DNA of 64,000 nucleotides from positions 62,001 to 126,000 of the forward strand of contig NZ_FWFX01000003.1 of the NCBI RefSeq assembly GCF_900172335.1, read 5' to 3'. Made by a program: the position numbers and the translations under genes. Source of the DNA: Roseovarius albus (lineage in GTDB: Bacteria > Pseudomonadota > Alphaproteobacteria > Rhodobacterales > Rhodobacteraceae). Numbering within the stretch: position 1 is the stretch's first letter; every line of letters starts with the position of its first letter. The notes beneath the pieces were generated by a model. It did not search any database. It had not been told where the DNA came from and saw only the letters and a list, made by a program, of their open reading frames with translations. Shown in pieces: positions 54,888 through 64,000 of the stretch.

Positions 54888-55427
54888 ATGCCAAACAGCA
54901 AAACCGTCAGCGACTATATTCGCGCCATCCCTGATTTCCCGCACGAAGGCATCATCTTTCGCGATGTGACGACGCTATTTTCCGATCCGCGCGGATTTCG
55001 CATGGCGGTGGATCAACTGGTGCATCCCTTTGTCGGTCAGCGGATCGACAAAGTTGTCGGGCTAGAGGCGCGTGGCTTTATCCTGGGCGGTGCCGTGGCG
55101 CACCAACTGTCGGTTGGTTTCGTACCGGTACGCAAACAGGGTAAATTGCCCGGTGATGTCCTGTCCGAAGCCTACACGCTGGAATACGGCAAGGCCGTGG
55201 TTGAAATTCACACCGATGCAATCCAACCCGGCGAGCGGGTTCTGGTGGTGGATGATCTTCTTGCCACGGGCGGCACCGCCACTGCTGGCATCAAGCTGAT
55301 CGAACGTCTGGGCGGGGAAATCACTGGCTGCGCCTTTGTGGTTGATCTGCCTGAACTGGGCGGCCGCAAACGGCTCGAAGAATTGGGCATGTCCGTGCAC
55401 ACCCTGTGTGAATTCGACGGCCTCTGA
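54888..55427 (+). CDS. apt: Adenine phosphoribosyltransferase
   Basis: A 179-residue enzyme making AMP from adenine and [24 protein letters not shown] near residue 9, [20 protein letters not shown] near 57, and the PRPP loop [18 protein letters not shown] near 117 are diagnostic. It could recycle the adenine made by MtnP. Followed by a bidirectional terminator. Confidence 0.96.
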   Translation: MPNSKTVSDYIRAIPDFPHEGIIFRDVTTLFSDPRGFRMAVDQLVHPFVGQRIDKVVGLEARGFILGGAVAHQLSVGFVPVRKQGKLPGDVLSEAYTLEYGKAVVEIHTDAIQPGERVLVVDDLLATGGTATAGIKLIERLGGEITGCAFVVDLPELGGRKRLEELGMSVHTLCEFDGL

Positions 55428-55432
55428 AGGGG

Positions 55433-55461
55433 AAGGCCACCCAGCAAATGCAGGTGGCCTT
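55433..55461. terminator. Bidirectional terminator between apt and creD
   Basis: AAGGCCACC (55433-55441) pairs with GGTGGCCTT (55453-55461) over an 11-base loop in the 41-bp gap of this convergent pair. TT ATTG on the right, modest A content on the left. Confidence 0.65.
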
Positions 55462-55468
55462 ATTGAAA

Positions 55469-56896
55469 TTACTTTGCCGGGGCTTGCGGCAAAGGCTGAG
55501 CAACCTCTCGTTTCCGCCACCAGCCAGATTTGGCTTTCTTCTCAGGATCGCCGTACCAATCCTCATTGCGGGTGGCGAACATCGTCCCGGCGATTGCAGC
55601 AAACAATAAGATTGAGCCCGCCAAAAGCGCATAGTCCGCGCTGCGCAGTATCAGGTACATCACCGTATAGAGCACCGCCTGCGCCAGCCCGAGCACCAAT
55701 GCGCGTTTTCCCAGCCGCAAGGCCACCACGCCAAAACAGGTAATCAGCGCCACGGTTGCCCCGGCCGATACCAGATAGGCCATGGCAAAGCCGATTTGCT
55801 CAGACAGGGCCAGCATCAGCAAAAAGAACGCCGACTGCGCCAGACCCACCAGAATGTACTGCACCGGATGGGTTGGGCGTTTGGATGCGCCTTCAACCAG
55901 AAAGATCGTCAGGAACGTCAGGCCGATAAACAACATCCCATAGCGCGCGGCACGGTAGGCTTTCTGGTAGAAGTCATTCGGCTGATAGAACCCGACACCA
56001 AACCCACTGCTCCGGCGCGCAGCCTCATCCGTGTCTTCGCGCGAGACCTGCGGGATACTCCGTGCCAGATGTGGAATGGTCCAGTTCGCAGCGAACCCTG
56101 CCTCAGTGACCTCATGCCCATCCGGCAGGAAGTTCCCGCGAAACTCCGGGTGCGCCCAATCACTCGTGACTGAAACTTCACTCGTGCGCCCTACCGGCGT
56201 GAACTCCAGCGCCTCGGTCCCGTTCAGACCCAGCTTGAGGTGATAACGCTCGTGTTCACGCGGATCACCCGTCAGCGCCTGGATACCACCTTTGCCGTGG
56301 ATCTCGCTGGCGGAAGGCTCCAGTGGCAGCGCTTTCCCATCTGCTAGCAATTCAGTTGCCCCACGCAAGGCCCGGTTGGAGGATACATGAAACCGCACTT
56401 CGGCTTTGTCCCAAACCAGAACCTCCTTGGCCTTCAGCACCTTGGTCGCCTTGTCATAGGGGAAATCAAACTGCATTTCGGCTTGCGCGCTGTAAACGGG
56501 CACGGTGAAGATCCCACGGCGCCGCTCTTGGCTCTGACTCTCGACATCCACACTCAGGTTATCTGGATAAATATATACCGAATCTTGGTTGTAGGTGCGC
56601 TCAACATCCTTGTAACGATAGAGCGGTTTGTCATTGACGTCCGTCATTTGATGCCCGGTGACAGGGTCCAGAACTTCGATCTTGTCGCGTACACTCACCG
56701 TCTTTTGCACGGGGATAACCAGAACAGGGCCGCTCAGCTGCTGACGCCCACCCCATTCATGGCCAATCTCGTATCGAGTGACCCGATTGTAATCGGCGCG
56801 CTTATCGATGACACTGCCGACAAAGAATACCGGGACGGTCATCAATACGACCAGCACCGACAATATGAAAAATCTGTATCCGGGGGATTTGTGCAT
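55469..56896 (-). CDS. creD: Inner-membrane protein CreD
   Basis: A 475-residue inner-membrane protein. One N-terminal helix (YRFFILSVLVVLMTVPVFFV) is followed by a large periplasmic domain (YEIGHEWGGRQQLSGPVLVI, LRGATELLADG), then five or six helices from about residue 320 (PTHPVQYILVGLAQSAFFLL, LSEQIGFAMAYLVSAGATVA). This is the CreD pattern; the protein affects envelope integrity in enterobacteria under CreBC, but no creBC genes are here. Divergent from the DMT gene at 57044. Confidence 0.92.
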   Translation of the reverse strand: MHKSPGYRFFILSVLVVLMTVPVFFVGSVIDKRADYNRVTRYEIGHEWGGRQQLSGPVLVIPVQKTVSVRDKIEVLDPVTGHQMTDVNDKPLYRYKDVERTYNQDSVYIYPDNLSVDVESQSQERRRGIFTVPVYSAQAEMQFDFPYDKATKVLKAKEVLVWDKAEVRFHVSSNRALRGATELLADGKALPLEPSASEIHGKGGIQALTGDPREHERYHLKLGLNGTEALEFTPVGRTSEVSVTSDWAHPEFRGNFLPDGHEVTEAGFAANWTIPHLARSIPQVSREDTDEAARRSSGFGVGFYQPNDFYQKAYRAARYGMLFIGLTFLTIFLVEGASKRPTHPVQYILVGLAQSAFFLLMLALSEQIGFAMAYLVSAGATVALITCFGVVALRLGKRALVLGLAQAVLYTVMYLILRSADYALLAGSILLFAAIAGTMFATRNEDWYGDPEKKAKSGWWRKREVAQPLPQAPAK

Positions 56897-57043
56897 GAGG
56901 TTTGCCTTTCTACTTCTGTCTCTTTCCTCTCATGCCCGCCCGAATTGCAGGTCCTGCGCGCAAGTTCTGCAGTTTTTGCGCAAATCGCAGATTTTGTCGG
57001 GAACAGAACAGATTAGCCTGCGCGGCCATGGCCCAGTAGTACT

Positions 57044-57910
57044 ATGACAACTGTGCCTAAAATCGGCGTGCGCGATGCGCTCCTTGGTGTCTGCGTCGCG
57101 CTGACGTGGGGCATGGGCATTGTTTTCGCCAAAGCGGCGATCACACATTTCCCACCGATCCTGCTGATGTCGATCCGCTTTGCGATTACGGCGCTGGCGC
57201 TAGTTTGGTGGGTGAAGCCACCGGTCGGCCAGCTCAAGATGCTCGGGCTGATCGCCTTCATTTCGGCAGCGATGCAATACAGCTTCACATACACCGGTCT
57301 GAAAGGTCTTGATGCCTCCGCCGCCGCTCTGATTGTACAGCTTGAGGTGCCGTTTCTCACTCTGTGCGGCATGGTGGCCCTCAAGGAAAAGACCAGCCTG
57401 CGCAAATGGCTGGGCATCGGCATTGCCTTCTTCGGCGTCTGGAAAATCAGCGGCACACCGCATATCGCTGCGGCTTGGATTTCGGTTCTGATGGTCATCG
57501 GCGGCGCAGCGGTTTGGGCGGTCGGACAGGTCATGATCCGGCAACTTCATGACATCGACGGCCTTACCGTCATCGCGTGGGTCGCCGTCTGGGCCGCCCC
57601 GCAATTGCTGGTGATGTCGTTGACCTTTGAAACCGGCCATGTCGAAGCGATTACCAGCGCCACTTGGGTGGTCTGGGGGGCCGCCTTCTACATGGGCCTC
57701 GTGATGACCGCGCTCGGCTATGGCATCTGGTACACGCTGATACGGCGTAACCCAGTGGGCCAGGTGGCACCGTTCTTGCTGCTCTTGCCTCTGTTTTCCG
57801 TCGCTGGTGCAGTGATTTTCCTCGGCGAAAGCCTTAGTCTACAAGTGATGATCGGTGGTGCCATCGTGCTTGCTGGCGTCGCGATCATCATGTTCGATAA
57901 AAACGCTTAG
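57044..57910 (+). CDS. EamA-family DMT transporter (YdcZ/RhtA-like)
   Basis: A 288-residue permease with ten helices in two EamA repeats: WGMGIVFAKAAITHFPPILL at helix 1, LDASAAALIVQLEVPFLTLC near residue 90, and RNPVGQVAPFLLLLPLFSVA near 230. The pattern is close to O-acetylserine/cysteine exporters of the EamA group. Its stop overlaps that of the convergent FAD dehydrogenase by four bases. Confidence 0.86.
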   Translation: MTTVPKIGVRDALLGVCVALTWGMGIVFAKAAITHFPPILLMSIRFAITALALVWWVKPPVGQLKMLGLIAFISAAMQYSFTYTGLKGLDASAAALIVQLEVPFLTLCGMVALKEKTSLRKWLGIGIAFFGVWKISGTPHIAAAWISVLMVIGGAAVWAVGQVMIRQLHDIDGLTVIAWVAVWAAPQLLVMSLTFETGHVEAITSATWVVWGAAFYMGLVMTALGYGIWYTLIRRNPVGQVAPFLLLLPLFSVAGAVIFLGESLSLQVMIGGAIVLAGVAIIMFDKNA

Positions 57911-59544
57911 GCCTCCATCCCCGCCGCGCGGCCCGAAAAAATGCAGCCACCAAGGAAAGATCCCTCAAGCGCGTTGTAGCCGTGATACCCCCCACCGCCA
58001 AAGCCCGCGACTTCGCCCGCAGCATAGAGCCCATCGAACACCATTCCATCCGGGCGCAACACTTGCCCCTGAACATTGGTGTGCAACCCACCCAGCGATT
58101 TACGTGTCAGGATGTTCAAACGTACAGCAATCAGTGGCCCGTTCTTCGGGTCCAGAATGGCATGTGGCTTGGCCGTACGGATCAGCTTATCCCCGCGATA
58201 AGCCCGCGCCTGCCGGATCGCGATGATCTGCGCGTCTTTGGAAAATTCATTCTCTAGCTGTGAATCCCGCGCCTCGATCTGTGCTTTCAGTTTTGCACCA
58301 TCCACCGGTACATCCGGGGTGATCTTGTTCATGCCCTCAACCAGCGTGTCAAAATCATCGGCTACGACAAAATCCTTGCCATGCTCCTTGAACGCCTCAA
58401 CCGCGCGGGTCGCGCCCTTGCCAAGGCGCTCTTTCAACACTCCGCTCCATGTGGCATTGGTCAGGTCCGGGTTTTGCTCACTCCCCGATAGGGCAAACTC
58501 TTTTTCAATTATCTTTTGGGTCAGAATAAACCAGCTGTGCTCGTGCCCCGTAGACAGAATCCGTTTCAACGTCGACAGCGTGTCAAATCCTGGCATGCAA
58601 GGCGCTTCCATCCTGTCGCCATTGGCGTCAAACCACATCGAGGACGGCCCCGGCAGAATGCGAATGCCATGTTTGGGCCAGATCGGATCCCAGTTCTCCA
58701 GACCTTCGGTATAATGCCACATCCGGTCTTCGTTAATCGCACCGGCCCCGGCATCTTTTGCCGCCTGCTGCATCTGGCCGTCGACATAATCCGGAACACC
58801 CGCCACCATCTTCTTAGGCGCAGGACCCAAACGATCAGTTGGCCAAAGGGTGCGCACTTTGTCGTGGTCACCACCAATACCACCCGAAGTGATGATCACG
58901 CTTTCACCAGAAAAATCAAACTGCCCCACAACCTCGCGGTTGGTCGAGGCCCCGCGCACAGCATCGTCATCGGCCAGAATGTCGCCTTTGACACCCGAAG
59001 CCCGCCCATTGGTGACCTCAAGGCTGGTGACCTTGTGGCGATGCGCAAACCTCAACAAGCCCTCCGCTTCGGCTTCTTTCGCCAGTTTCACAAACGGCGC
59101 AACCACGCCCGTACCTGTCCCCCATGTCACATGGAATCTTGGCACTGAATTGCCGTGCCCATTGGCGTAGCTGCCACCGCGTTCGGCCCAGCCCACAACT
59201 GGGAACCAGCGCAACCCAATGTCGTGTAAATAGCCGCGCATCGGCCCGGCAGCAAAATCCAGATAAGCCTGCGCACATTTTCGGGGGTTTTCATCCTCGG
59301 GGCGATCAAACTGAGCACTGCCCATCCAATCAACCTCGGCCAAATCTCGGCTGTCACGGATGCCCATCCGGCGCTGCTCGGGCGTGTCAATCATAAACAA
59401 GCCACCCAGCGACCAGAACGCCTGCCCACCCAGTGATTGCGGCCCTTCCTGATCAATCAGAACAACGCGGCGCCCGCGTTTGGTTGCCTCATGCGCGGCC
59501 ACCAGCCCGGCCAATCCGCCGCCAACAATAATGACTTCGTCCAT
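57907..59544 (-). CDS. FAD-binding dehydrogenase (ketosteroid dehydrogenase / fumarate reductase type)
   Basis: A 545-residue flavoprotein with the FAD motif EVIIVGGGLAGLVAAHEATK at the start, LGGQAFWSLGGLFMIDTPEQ near residue 41, IITSGGIGGDHDKVRTLWP near 225, and the C-terminal LYAAGEVAGFGGGGYHGYNA near 505. It matches the FAD_binding_2 group often called FAD-binding dehydrogenase; the substrate is unknown. A TTG at 59548-59550 is in frame, but ATG at 59544 has GAGGATTGGGC before it. It lies 91 bp downstream of sdhB on the same strand. Confidence 0.86.
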   Translation of the reverse strand: MDEVIIVGGGLAGLVAAHEATKRGRRVVLIDQEGPQSLGGQAFWSLGGLFMIDTPEQRRMGIRDSRDLAEVDWMGSAQFDRPEDENPRKCAQAYLDFAAGPMRGYLHDIGLRWFPVVGWAERGGSYANGHGNSVPRFHVTWGTGTGVVAPFVKLAKEAEAEGLLRFAHRHKVTSLEVTNGRASGVKGDILADDDAVRGASTNREVVGQFDFSGESVIITSGGIGGDHDKVRTLWPTDRLGPAPKKMVAGVPDYVDGQMQQAAKDAGAGAINEDRMWHYTEGLENWDPIWPKHGIRILPGPSSMWFDANGDRMEAPCMPGFDTLSTLKRILSTGHEHSWFILTQKIIEKEFALSGSEQNPDLTNATWSGVLKERLGKGATRAVEAFKEHGKDFVVADDFDTLVEGMNKITPDVPVDGAKLKAQIEARDSQLENEFSKDAQIIAIRQARAYRGDKLIRTAKPHAILDPKNGPLIAVRLNILTRKSLGGLHTNVQGQVLRPDGMVFDGLYAAGEVAGFGGGGYHGYNALEGSFLGGCIFSGRAAGMEA

Positions 59545-59635
59545 GCCCAATCCTCCTATTGCCGAAAGTAGGCATGAACAAACTGGCCCGAAACCGAAAC
59601 GCTACGTCATGAATTTGATCATAATTGAGGTCGCG

Positions 59636-60418
59636 TTAAACCGCGCGATCCACCATCATCTTCTTTATCTGTGCAATCGACTTTGCCGGGTTCAATCCCT
59701 TGGGACAGGTCTTTGAGCAATTCATGATGGTATGACAACGATAGAGCTTGAACGGATCTTCCAAATAGTCCAGCCGCTCCCCTGTCGCCTCGTCCCGGCT
59801 GTCGATGATCCAGCGATAGGCGTGCAAAAGCGCGGCGGGGCCAAGGTATTTGTCTCCATTCCACCAATAGCTGGGGCAAGAGGTCGAGCAGCTTGCGCAC
59901 ATCACACACTCATACAGACCATCCAGCTTCTCGCGATCCTCGATGGATTGCTTCCATTCTTTGGCCGGGCGGTTAGTCTTGGTTTCCAGCCATGGCATGA
60001 TGCTGGCATGCTGGGCATAAAAATGCGTCAAATCCGGGATCAGGTCCTTGACCACCGGCATATGCGGCAGCGGATAAATCTTGACCGTGTCACCGCGCAC
60101 CTCGTCCATGCCATAGATACAGGCCAACGTGTTGATCCCGTCGATATTCATAGCGCAAGATCCGCAGATACCCTCGCGGCATGACCGGCGGAACGTCAGC
60201 GTCGGGTCAATCTCATTCTTGATCTTGATCAGCGCGTCCAAGATCATTGGTCCGCAAGTGTCCATATCGACAAAATAGGTATCAACCCGCGGATTCTGGC
60301 CATCATCCGGGTTCCAACGGTAGATTTGGAACTTGCGCACATTTGAAGCGCCTTCCGGCTTGGGCCATGTCTTGCCCGAAACCATCCGGGAGTTTTTGGG
60401 GAGTTTGAACTGAACCAT
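59636..60418 (-). CDS. sdhB: Succinate dehydrogenase iron-sulfur subunit
   Basis: A 260-residue subunit carrying three iron-sulfur clusters in the TCA-cycle complex [20 protein letters not shown] near residue 80 binds the 2Fe-2[19 protein letters not shown] near residue 170 and [20 protein letters not shown] near 228 bind the 4Fe-4S and 3Fe-4S clusters. Three genes separate it from sdhA on the same strand, an unusual order. Confidence 0.97.
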   Translation of the reverse strand: MVQFKLPKNSRMVSGKTWPKPEGASNVRKFQIYRWNPDDGQNPRVDTYFVDMDTCGPMILDALIKIKNEIDPTLTFRRSCREGICGSCAMNIDGINTLACIYGMDEVRGDTVKIYPLPHMPVVKDLIPDLTHFYAQHASIMPWLETKTNRPAKEWKQSIEDREKLDGLYECVMCASCSTSCPSYWWNGDKYLGPAALLHAYRWIIDSRDEATGERLDYLEDPFKLYRCHTIMNCSKTCPKGLNPAKSIAQIKKMMVDRAV

Positions 60419-60435
60419 GGGGTCGTCTCCTTCAC

Positions 60436-61326
60436 TTACCTAACGCGCAGGGCGCGTTTGGGGTTGAGCAAATCTTTGAACCAACCGGATCGGGAGCCCG
60501 AGCGTTTTACGCTCCCAGCTGCCAATGCGGCATCTTGCGGCGTCAGCCGCTCTAATAATTTCATCAGGTGTAGATCTTGCCGTGCTGCACTCAACACAAT
60601 CTGGTATTCAGGGTCGCTTTCCATCGCCGGCCACCGCCGCAGAACATCGAGCTCTTCAGCCGTTTTTGCATTTGGCTGAAAAGACGATCCACCACCGTAT
60701 TTCTGCACGCGTCCCAGATCATCGTCACAATTCTCCAATTCCAAGCTCTCTAATGTTGCCACACGGTATTCTGCCGAGCCACACCAGCCATCATAGTGAA
60801 TCGCTTGCATGTTGTGACCGCGAGGTTCTTCAACCAATGTGAGCATATGCTTATATTGCTCCAACGCGCCCATCATGATCCGCAAGCGCCCGAGCGGGGT
60901 ATGGCTGGGGTTGCCCTGCAATTTCTTAAGCAACGATGCAGACCAATTCGTGAAATTGCGATAAATCACAATCTCGTGGCTCACGTCGTCAGCATTGAAT
61001 TCCGCACTCACGAGGTCCATCAAATCTTCTCGCCCAACCGGGGCAAAATCTTCGTAAGACAGCAAAAGCACTGCACCATCAGAAACATGTTCTGCAATAG
61101 GCTGCCCATCCTCTGGCTTGTGAATGTGGCGTTCGCCATTCACTTCGCAGCCCTGAAACGTCTCCAACACAGATGCTTTCCGGCGGCAGTTGTTTAAAAA
61201 CACTGAATCCCCCGGAGCATTTCGCTGCAACCAGTTGATGATGGCATGATTGCCAGACCGGCGCATCCCAAAAACCCGCAGAATTCTGCCGGGCGTAAAC
61301 CCGAGTATCTGCAGAACATCCGTCAT
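60436..61326 (-). CDS. Sulfotransferase-like protein
   Basis: A 296-residue protein. The N-terminal [20 protein letters not shown] resembles the 5'-phosphosulfate loop of sulfotransferases (RSG.H...NWL). A later [18 protein letters not shown] is in the place of the 3'-phosphate motif (R..N..S). It is soluble and may sulfate a glycan or peptide. Its ATG overlaps the stop of the small lipoprotein by four bases, and it ends 18 bp before sdhB. The call rests on motif pattern only. Confidence 0.72.
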   Translation of the reverse strand: MTDVLQILGFTPGRILRVFGMRRSGNHAIINWLQRNAPGDSVFLNNCRRKASVLETFQGCEVNGERHIHKPEDGQPIAEHVSDGAVLLLSYEDFAPVGREDLMDLVSAEFNADDVSHEIVIYRNFTNWSASLLKKLQGNPSHTPLGRLRIMMGALEQYKHMLTLVEEPRGHNMQAIHYDGWCGSAEYRVATLESLELENCDDDLGRVQKYGGGSSFQPNAKTAEELDVLRRWPAMESDPEYQIVLSAARQDLHLMKLLERLTPQDAALAAGSVKRSGSRSGWFKDLLNPKRALRVR

Positions 61327-61679
61327 GCCTGAGTCTTCCCCAAATTTGCTACATTTGGCACGGCAGCAAACAAGTTTAAGCCATTTTCAGCGATACAATT
61401 CACAGCTTCTGGCCGACTGGCAATTTCCAAGACCTTCTCAACAGTTGACTGCGTCACCCCCGTAACCGAAGCGCTACCGATTGAGACGATCTCGCTGGCC
61501 GATGCCGCATCAATCACACAATCCGTGACCGGGGCCACATTCACACCGGGGAACTTGTCTTCAACTACGCCATTCACAACCGTCTTCGCCCGATCACGCG
61601 CAACATTATCAACCGCATCATTGGCTGCAGCACAGGCCGTCAGTGTACAGATTGACATCATCGAAACAAAGGCACGCAT
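61323..61679 (-). CDS. Small putative lipoprotein, unknown function
   Basis: A 118-residue exported protein: MRAFVSMMSICTLTAC is a short lipoprotein signal with a lipobox LTAC, followed by a mature part with AVDNVARDRAKTVVNGVVED and two Cys (TDCVIDAAS, NCIAENG) that may be bridged. GGAGGG lies about eight bases before the ATG; the longer frame to 61754 overlaps the glycosyltransferase gene. Overlaps the sulfotransferase start. In related genomes a small gene often sits between sdhA and sdhB, and this may be that one. Confidence 0.72.
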   Translation of the reverse strand: MRAFVSMMSICTLTACAAANDAVDNVARDRAKTVVNGVVEDKFPGVNVAPVTDCVIDAASASEIVSIGSASVTGVTQSTVEKVLEIASRPEAVNCIAENGLNLFAAVPNVANLGKTQA

Positions 61680-61713
61680 CAGCTCTGCCCTCCCACTTGT
61701 AAACTCAATAACC

Positions 61714-62502
61714 TCATCCTTGCGGCATCCATCGGTTAACCTCTTGAAAAACACCTGTCCGGCGATTCACGCAGCGGTCGTTAAAGGCATCAATGCGCTT
61801 TTGCCGTTCTTTCTTTGCACGACGTTCTGCGAAACTCAGGCGCTTGTGTTTCTTTTCCTTACCATAGGCCGATCTGGTCGAACCAAATGTCTGCATGGCA
61901 TAAACTTTATCCGCGCCCTCGTAGACGATCCCGGTGTGATGCACTGGAATCATCGTATGCGACGGCAAGATCTCGATATCAGGCTGCAGTTCTTCGATCA
62001 TCTTAGCAACAAACAAGTTACCAGTCGAAATCCAAGGATGGACCAACTCATCTGCCGTCACAGTGCAGAGCCTGTCAATCAACTGACCAACAAATTCATT
62101 ACCCGGTTCACAGGCCAGAATGGGTGAGACCAGCTTGCCGCGGATCATTTCATTCTCGTAAACCGTATGTGCCTTGGCACCGTTCAAAAGCTCATCAATC
62201 GGATGCAGGCAAATGCAGTCTGCTGGCGCCAAATACCCGCCATGTTCGAATAGGATCTCATAGCGCATCAGATCAGCCACGCCCGCATACATGGCGACAT
62301 CAAGATAAAAGTCGATCAGTCTCTGCGTCTTGAAACTTGTCCGCTCAAGATAATCGTTATCATAGATCCTGTAGTCCCAATCCGGATGCTTTTCCTGCCA
62401 GGTCTGCATCCACTCGATGGGAGCCGGTTTGGGGCCAATCCAGATGTGCGACATCAACTTAGGAATGCCGGCACTGGATTGAGAGGTATCCGCACGCGTC
62501 AT
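61714..62502 (-). CDS. Glycosyltransferase family 32-like protein
   Basis: A 262-residue putative sugar transferase. IPKLMSHIWIGPKPAPIEWM at the start and GVADLMRYEILFEHGGYLAP near residue 75 match the GT32/capsular-polysaccharide transferase group (usually ADLLRYEILYEHGGVYLDAD). The expected DXD appears here as ADC, so one metal-binding Asp is missing. The C-terminus is strongly basic (KKHKRLSFAERRAKKERQKR). It begins 12 bases after the sdhA stop and is probably cotranscribed with it. Confidence 0.78.
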   Translation of the reverse strand: MTRADTSQSSAGIPKLMSHIWIGPKPAPIEWMQTWQEKHPDWDYRIYDNDYLERTSFKTQRLIDFYLDVAMYAGVADLMRYEILFEHGGYLAPADCICLHPIDELLNGAKAHTVYENEMIRGKLVSPILACEPGNEFVGQLIDRLCTVTADELVHPWISTGNLFVAKMIEELQPDIEILPSHTMIPVHHTGIVYEGADKVYAMQTFGSTRSAYGKEKKHKRLSFAERRAKKERQKRIDAFNDRCVNRRTGVFQEVNRWMPQG

Positions 62503-62514
62503 ATAAATTAACCC

Positions 62515-64000
62515 TTAGAACGTCCGCTCTTTCGGAGCGATTTTCTTCAGGCTAATGCCGCCTTCATCTTCGGTGGTCAGCGGATCGACCACAATGGGGC
62601 GGTAGCTGAGCGAGGTTTTGTTACCATCAACTCGCGCCACGGTGTGGACACGCCAGTTTTCGTCATCGCGGGTGCTGAAATCCTCATGCGCGTGGGCGCC
62701 GCGGCTCTCTTGGCGCGCTTCGGCACCATAAATCGTCGCCAAGGCGTTCGGCATCAGGTTGGTCAGCTCCAGCGTTTCCATCAGATCGCTGTTCCACACC
62801 AATGAACGGTCGGTGACGTGCAGGTCATCCAGCTTACCGGCGATCACATCCATCTTCTCAACGCCGTCGGCCAGCGTCTTCGAGGTCCGGAATACGGCCG
62901 CATCTGCCTGCATCGTACGCTGCATCTCAAGCCGCAGATCAGCCGTGGGGATTGCACCTGTCGCATTGCGCAGACCGTCAAAACGATCAAACGCCTTGTC
63001 GACCTCACCGGTATTTGTCGATGGGACCGCGCTATCACGATCCACAACTTTACCGGCGCGAATGGCTGCAGCTCGACCAAAGACCACCAGGTCAATCAAA
63101 GAGTTCGACCCCAAACGGTTCGCACCATGGACTGAGGCACAGCCCGCCTCGCCCACGGCCATCAGGCCGGGAACAACAGCGTTGGGGTCTTTTTTGGTGG
63201 GGTTCAGAACCTCACCCCAATAGTTGGTTGGAATACCGCCCATGTTATAGTGCACCGTCGGCAGAACCGGGATCGGCTCCTTAGTCACGTCAACACCCGC
63301 AAAGATACGCGCGCTTTCCGAAATTCCAGGCAAGCGCAGATGCAGTGCCTCGGCCGGCAAGTGCGACAGGTTCAGGTGGATATGATCACCACCGTCGCCC
63401 ACACCGCGGCCTTCACGGATTTCCATGGTCATCGACCGGCTGACATAGTCGCGTGGCGCCAAGTCTTTGTACTGGGGCGCATAGCGCTCCATAAAACGCT
63501 CGCCTTCGGAGTTGGTCAGATACCCACCTTCGCCGCGCGCACCTTCGGTGATCAGACAACCTGAACCGTAGATACCGGTTGGGTGGAACTGAACGAACTC
63601 CATGTCCTGCAGGGCCAGACCCGCACGAGCCACCATACCGCCGCCGTCACCGGTGCAGGTATGGGCCGAGGTCGCGCTGAAATAGGCCCGACCATAACCG
63701 CCGGTCGCCAGCACGACCATCTTGGCGTTGAAGACATGCATCGTGCCGTCATCCAGCTTCCAGCAGACAACACCAGTGCAGGCACCATCATCGGACATGA
63801 TTAGATCGATGGCGAAATATTCGATATAGAATTCAGCATTGTTTTTAAGCGATTGACCATAGAGCGTGTGCAAAATCGCATGACCGGTCCGATCAGCCGC
63901 CGCACAGGTGCGCTGCACCGCAGGGCCTTCGCCAAACTCGGTGGTGTGACCACCGAATGGGCGCTGATAAATCTTGCCTTCTTCGGTGCGCGAGAACGGT
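62515..64000 (-). CDS. sdhA: Succinate dehydrogenase flavoprotein subunit, 5' part outside window
   Basis: The C-terminal 495 residues of the catalytic subunit; the frame is open to the right edge of the window, so the N-terminal FAD-binding loop is missing. Visible are [40 protein letters not shown] with active-site region, [19 protein letters not shown] and [19 protein letters not shown], all typical of SdhA. The stop is at 62515-62517. A Met-like start at 63918 is internal and should not be used. Confidence 0.96.
   Translation of the reverse strand, partial: PFSRTEEGKIYQRPFGGHTTEFGEGPAVQRTCAAADRTGHAILHTLYGQSLKNNAEFYIEYFAIDLIMSDDGACTGVVCWKLDDGTMHVFNAKMVVLATGGYGRAYFSATSAHTCTGDGGGMVARAGLALQDMEFVQFHPTGIYGSGCLITEGARGEGGYLTNSEGERFMERYAPQYKDLAPRDYVSRSMTMEIREGRGVGDGGDHIHLNLSHLPAEALHLRLPGISESARIFAGVDVTKEPIPVLPTVHYNMGGIPTNYWGEVLNPTKKDPNAVVPGLMAVGEAGCASVHGANRLGSNSLIDLVVFGRAAAIRAGKVVDRDSAVPSTNTGEVDKAFDRFDGLRNATGAIPTADLRLEMQRTMQADAAVFRTSKTLADGVEKMDVIAGKLDDLHVTDRSLVWNSDLMETLELTNLMPNALATIYGAEARQESRGAHAHEDFSTRDDENWRVHTVARVDGNKTSLSYRPIVVDPLTTEDEGGISLKKIAPKERTF

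Noticed and set aside
63916..63918. GTG as start of sdhA
   Set aside because: The frame continues upstream to the window edge with conserved SdhA sequence, so this codon is internal.

Overview
The window looks like chromosomal DNA of a marine alphaproteobacterium of the Rhodobacterales (Roseobacter group). Supporting this are a CcrM-type GANTC methyltransferase directly downstream of rnhB, an Hsp20-DUF1150 pair, small YdcH/DUF465 proteins, an ETF-ubiquinone oxidoreductase, phaA/phaB, and an sdhA...sdhB locus. Core genes are GC-rich; accessory stretches (about 12.4-12.85 kb, 19.98-20.28 kb, 26.76-28.37 kb, 49.5-51.2 kb) are visibly AT-richer. I saw no rRNA or tRNA genes, no insertion sequences and no CRISPR arrays.

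Layout. 1-4 kb: 3' part of sthA, a YaiI-family gene, a DMT exporter and an MFS exporter. 4-8.7 kb: ccrM and rnhB (minus), a basic secreted protein, a small secreted protein, a membrane protein with a C-terminal winged-helix-like domain, and a GT10 fucosyltransferase. 8.8-10.3 kb: hsp20-DUF1150-phzF operon. 10.5-12.3 kb: ydcH, purE, purK. 12.9-17.5 kb: PhnM-like amidohydrolase, lipase-like hydrolase, Nudix hydrolase, two DMT transporters and a GNAT acetyltransferase. 17.5-19.9 kb: argD-argF, preceded by an unlisted 17-codon ORF with four consecutive Arg codons (candidate arginine attenuator). 20.3-23.7 kb: AraC-type regulator, nadD, and a cobalt-type nitrile hydratase with its activator. 23.7-26.8 kb: a DUF900 lipoprotein hydrolase and ettA. 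26.8-29.3 kb: an AT-rich accessory pair (one gene interrupted by TAG), a JAMM-like lipoprotein and a small membrane protein. 29.3-30.3 kb: 1 kb without a convincing protein gene, holding DnaA-box-like sites, an array of 28-bp repeats that fold as C(UNCG)G hairpins, a three-way-junction element ending in a T-tract, and two long palindromes. 30.3-34 kb: two HdeD paralogues, a membrane glycerophosphodiesterase and small conserved proteins. 34-38 kb: hydrolase, phzF paralogue, universal stress protein and greA. 38.4-45 kb: ETF-QO, TPR lipoprotein-like protein, ispE, ispB, DUF2007, trmN6 and a 56-aa YdcH-like protein. 45-49.4 kb: phaB, phaA, EAL phosphodiesterase, rlmN. 49.7-59.5 kb: AT-rich MFS gene, mtnP, LysE exporter, SDR-DoxX fusion, DUF2269, apt, creD, a DMT transporter and an FAD dehydrogenase. 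59.6-64 kb: sdhB, three surface-type genes, and sdhA (cut by the window edge).

The metabolic genes are ordinary housekeeping functions. The parts most worth attention are the structured non-coding region at 29.66-30.05 kb, the Arg-rich leader upstream of argD, the hairpin that covers the ribosome binding site of the TAG-interrupted accessory gene, and the three non-respiratory genes lodged between sdhA and sdhB. All similarity statements come from recognising motifs and family sequence patterns by eye; no searches were run.
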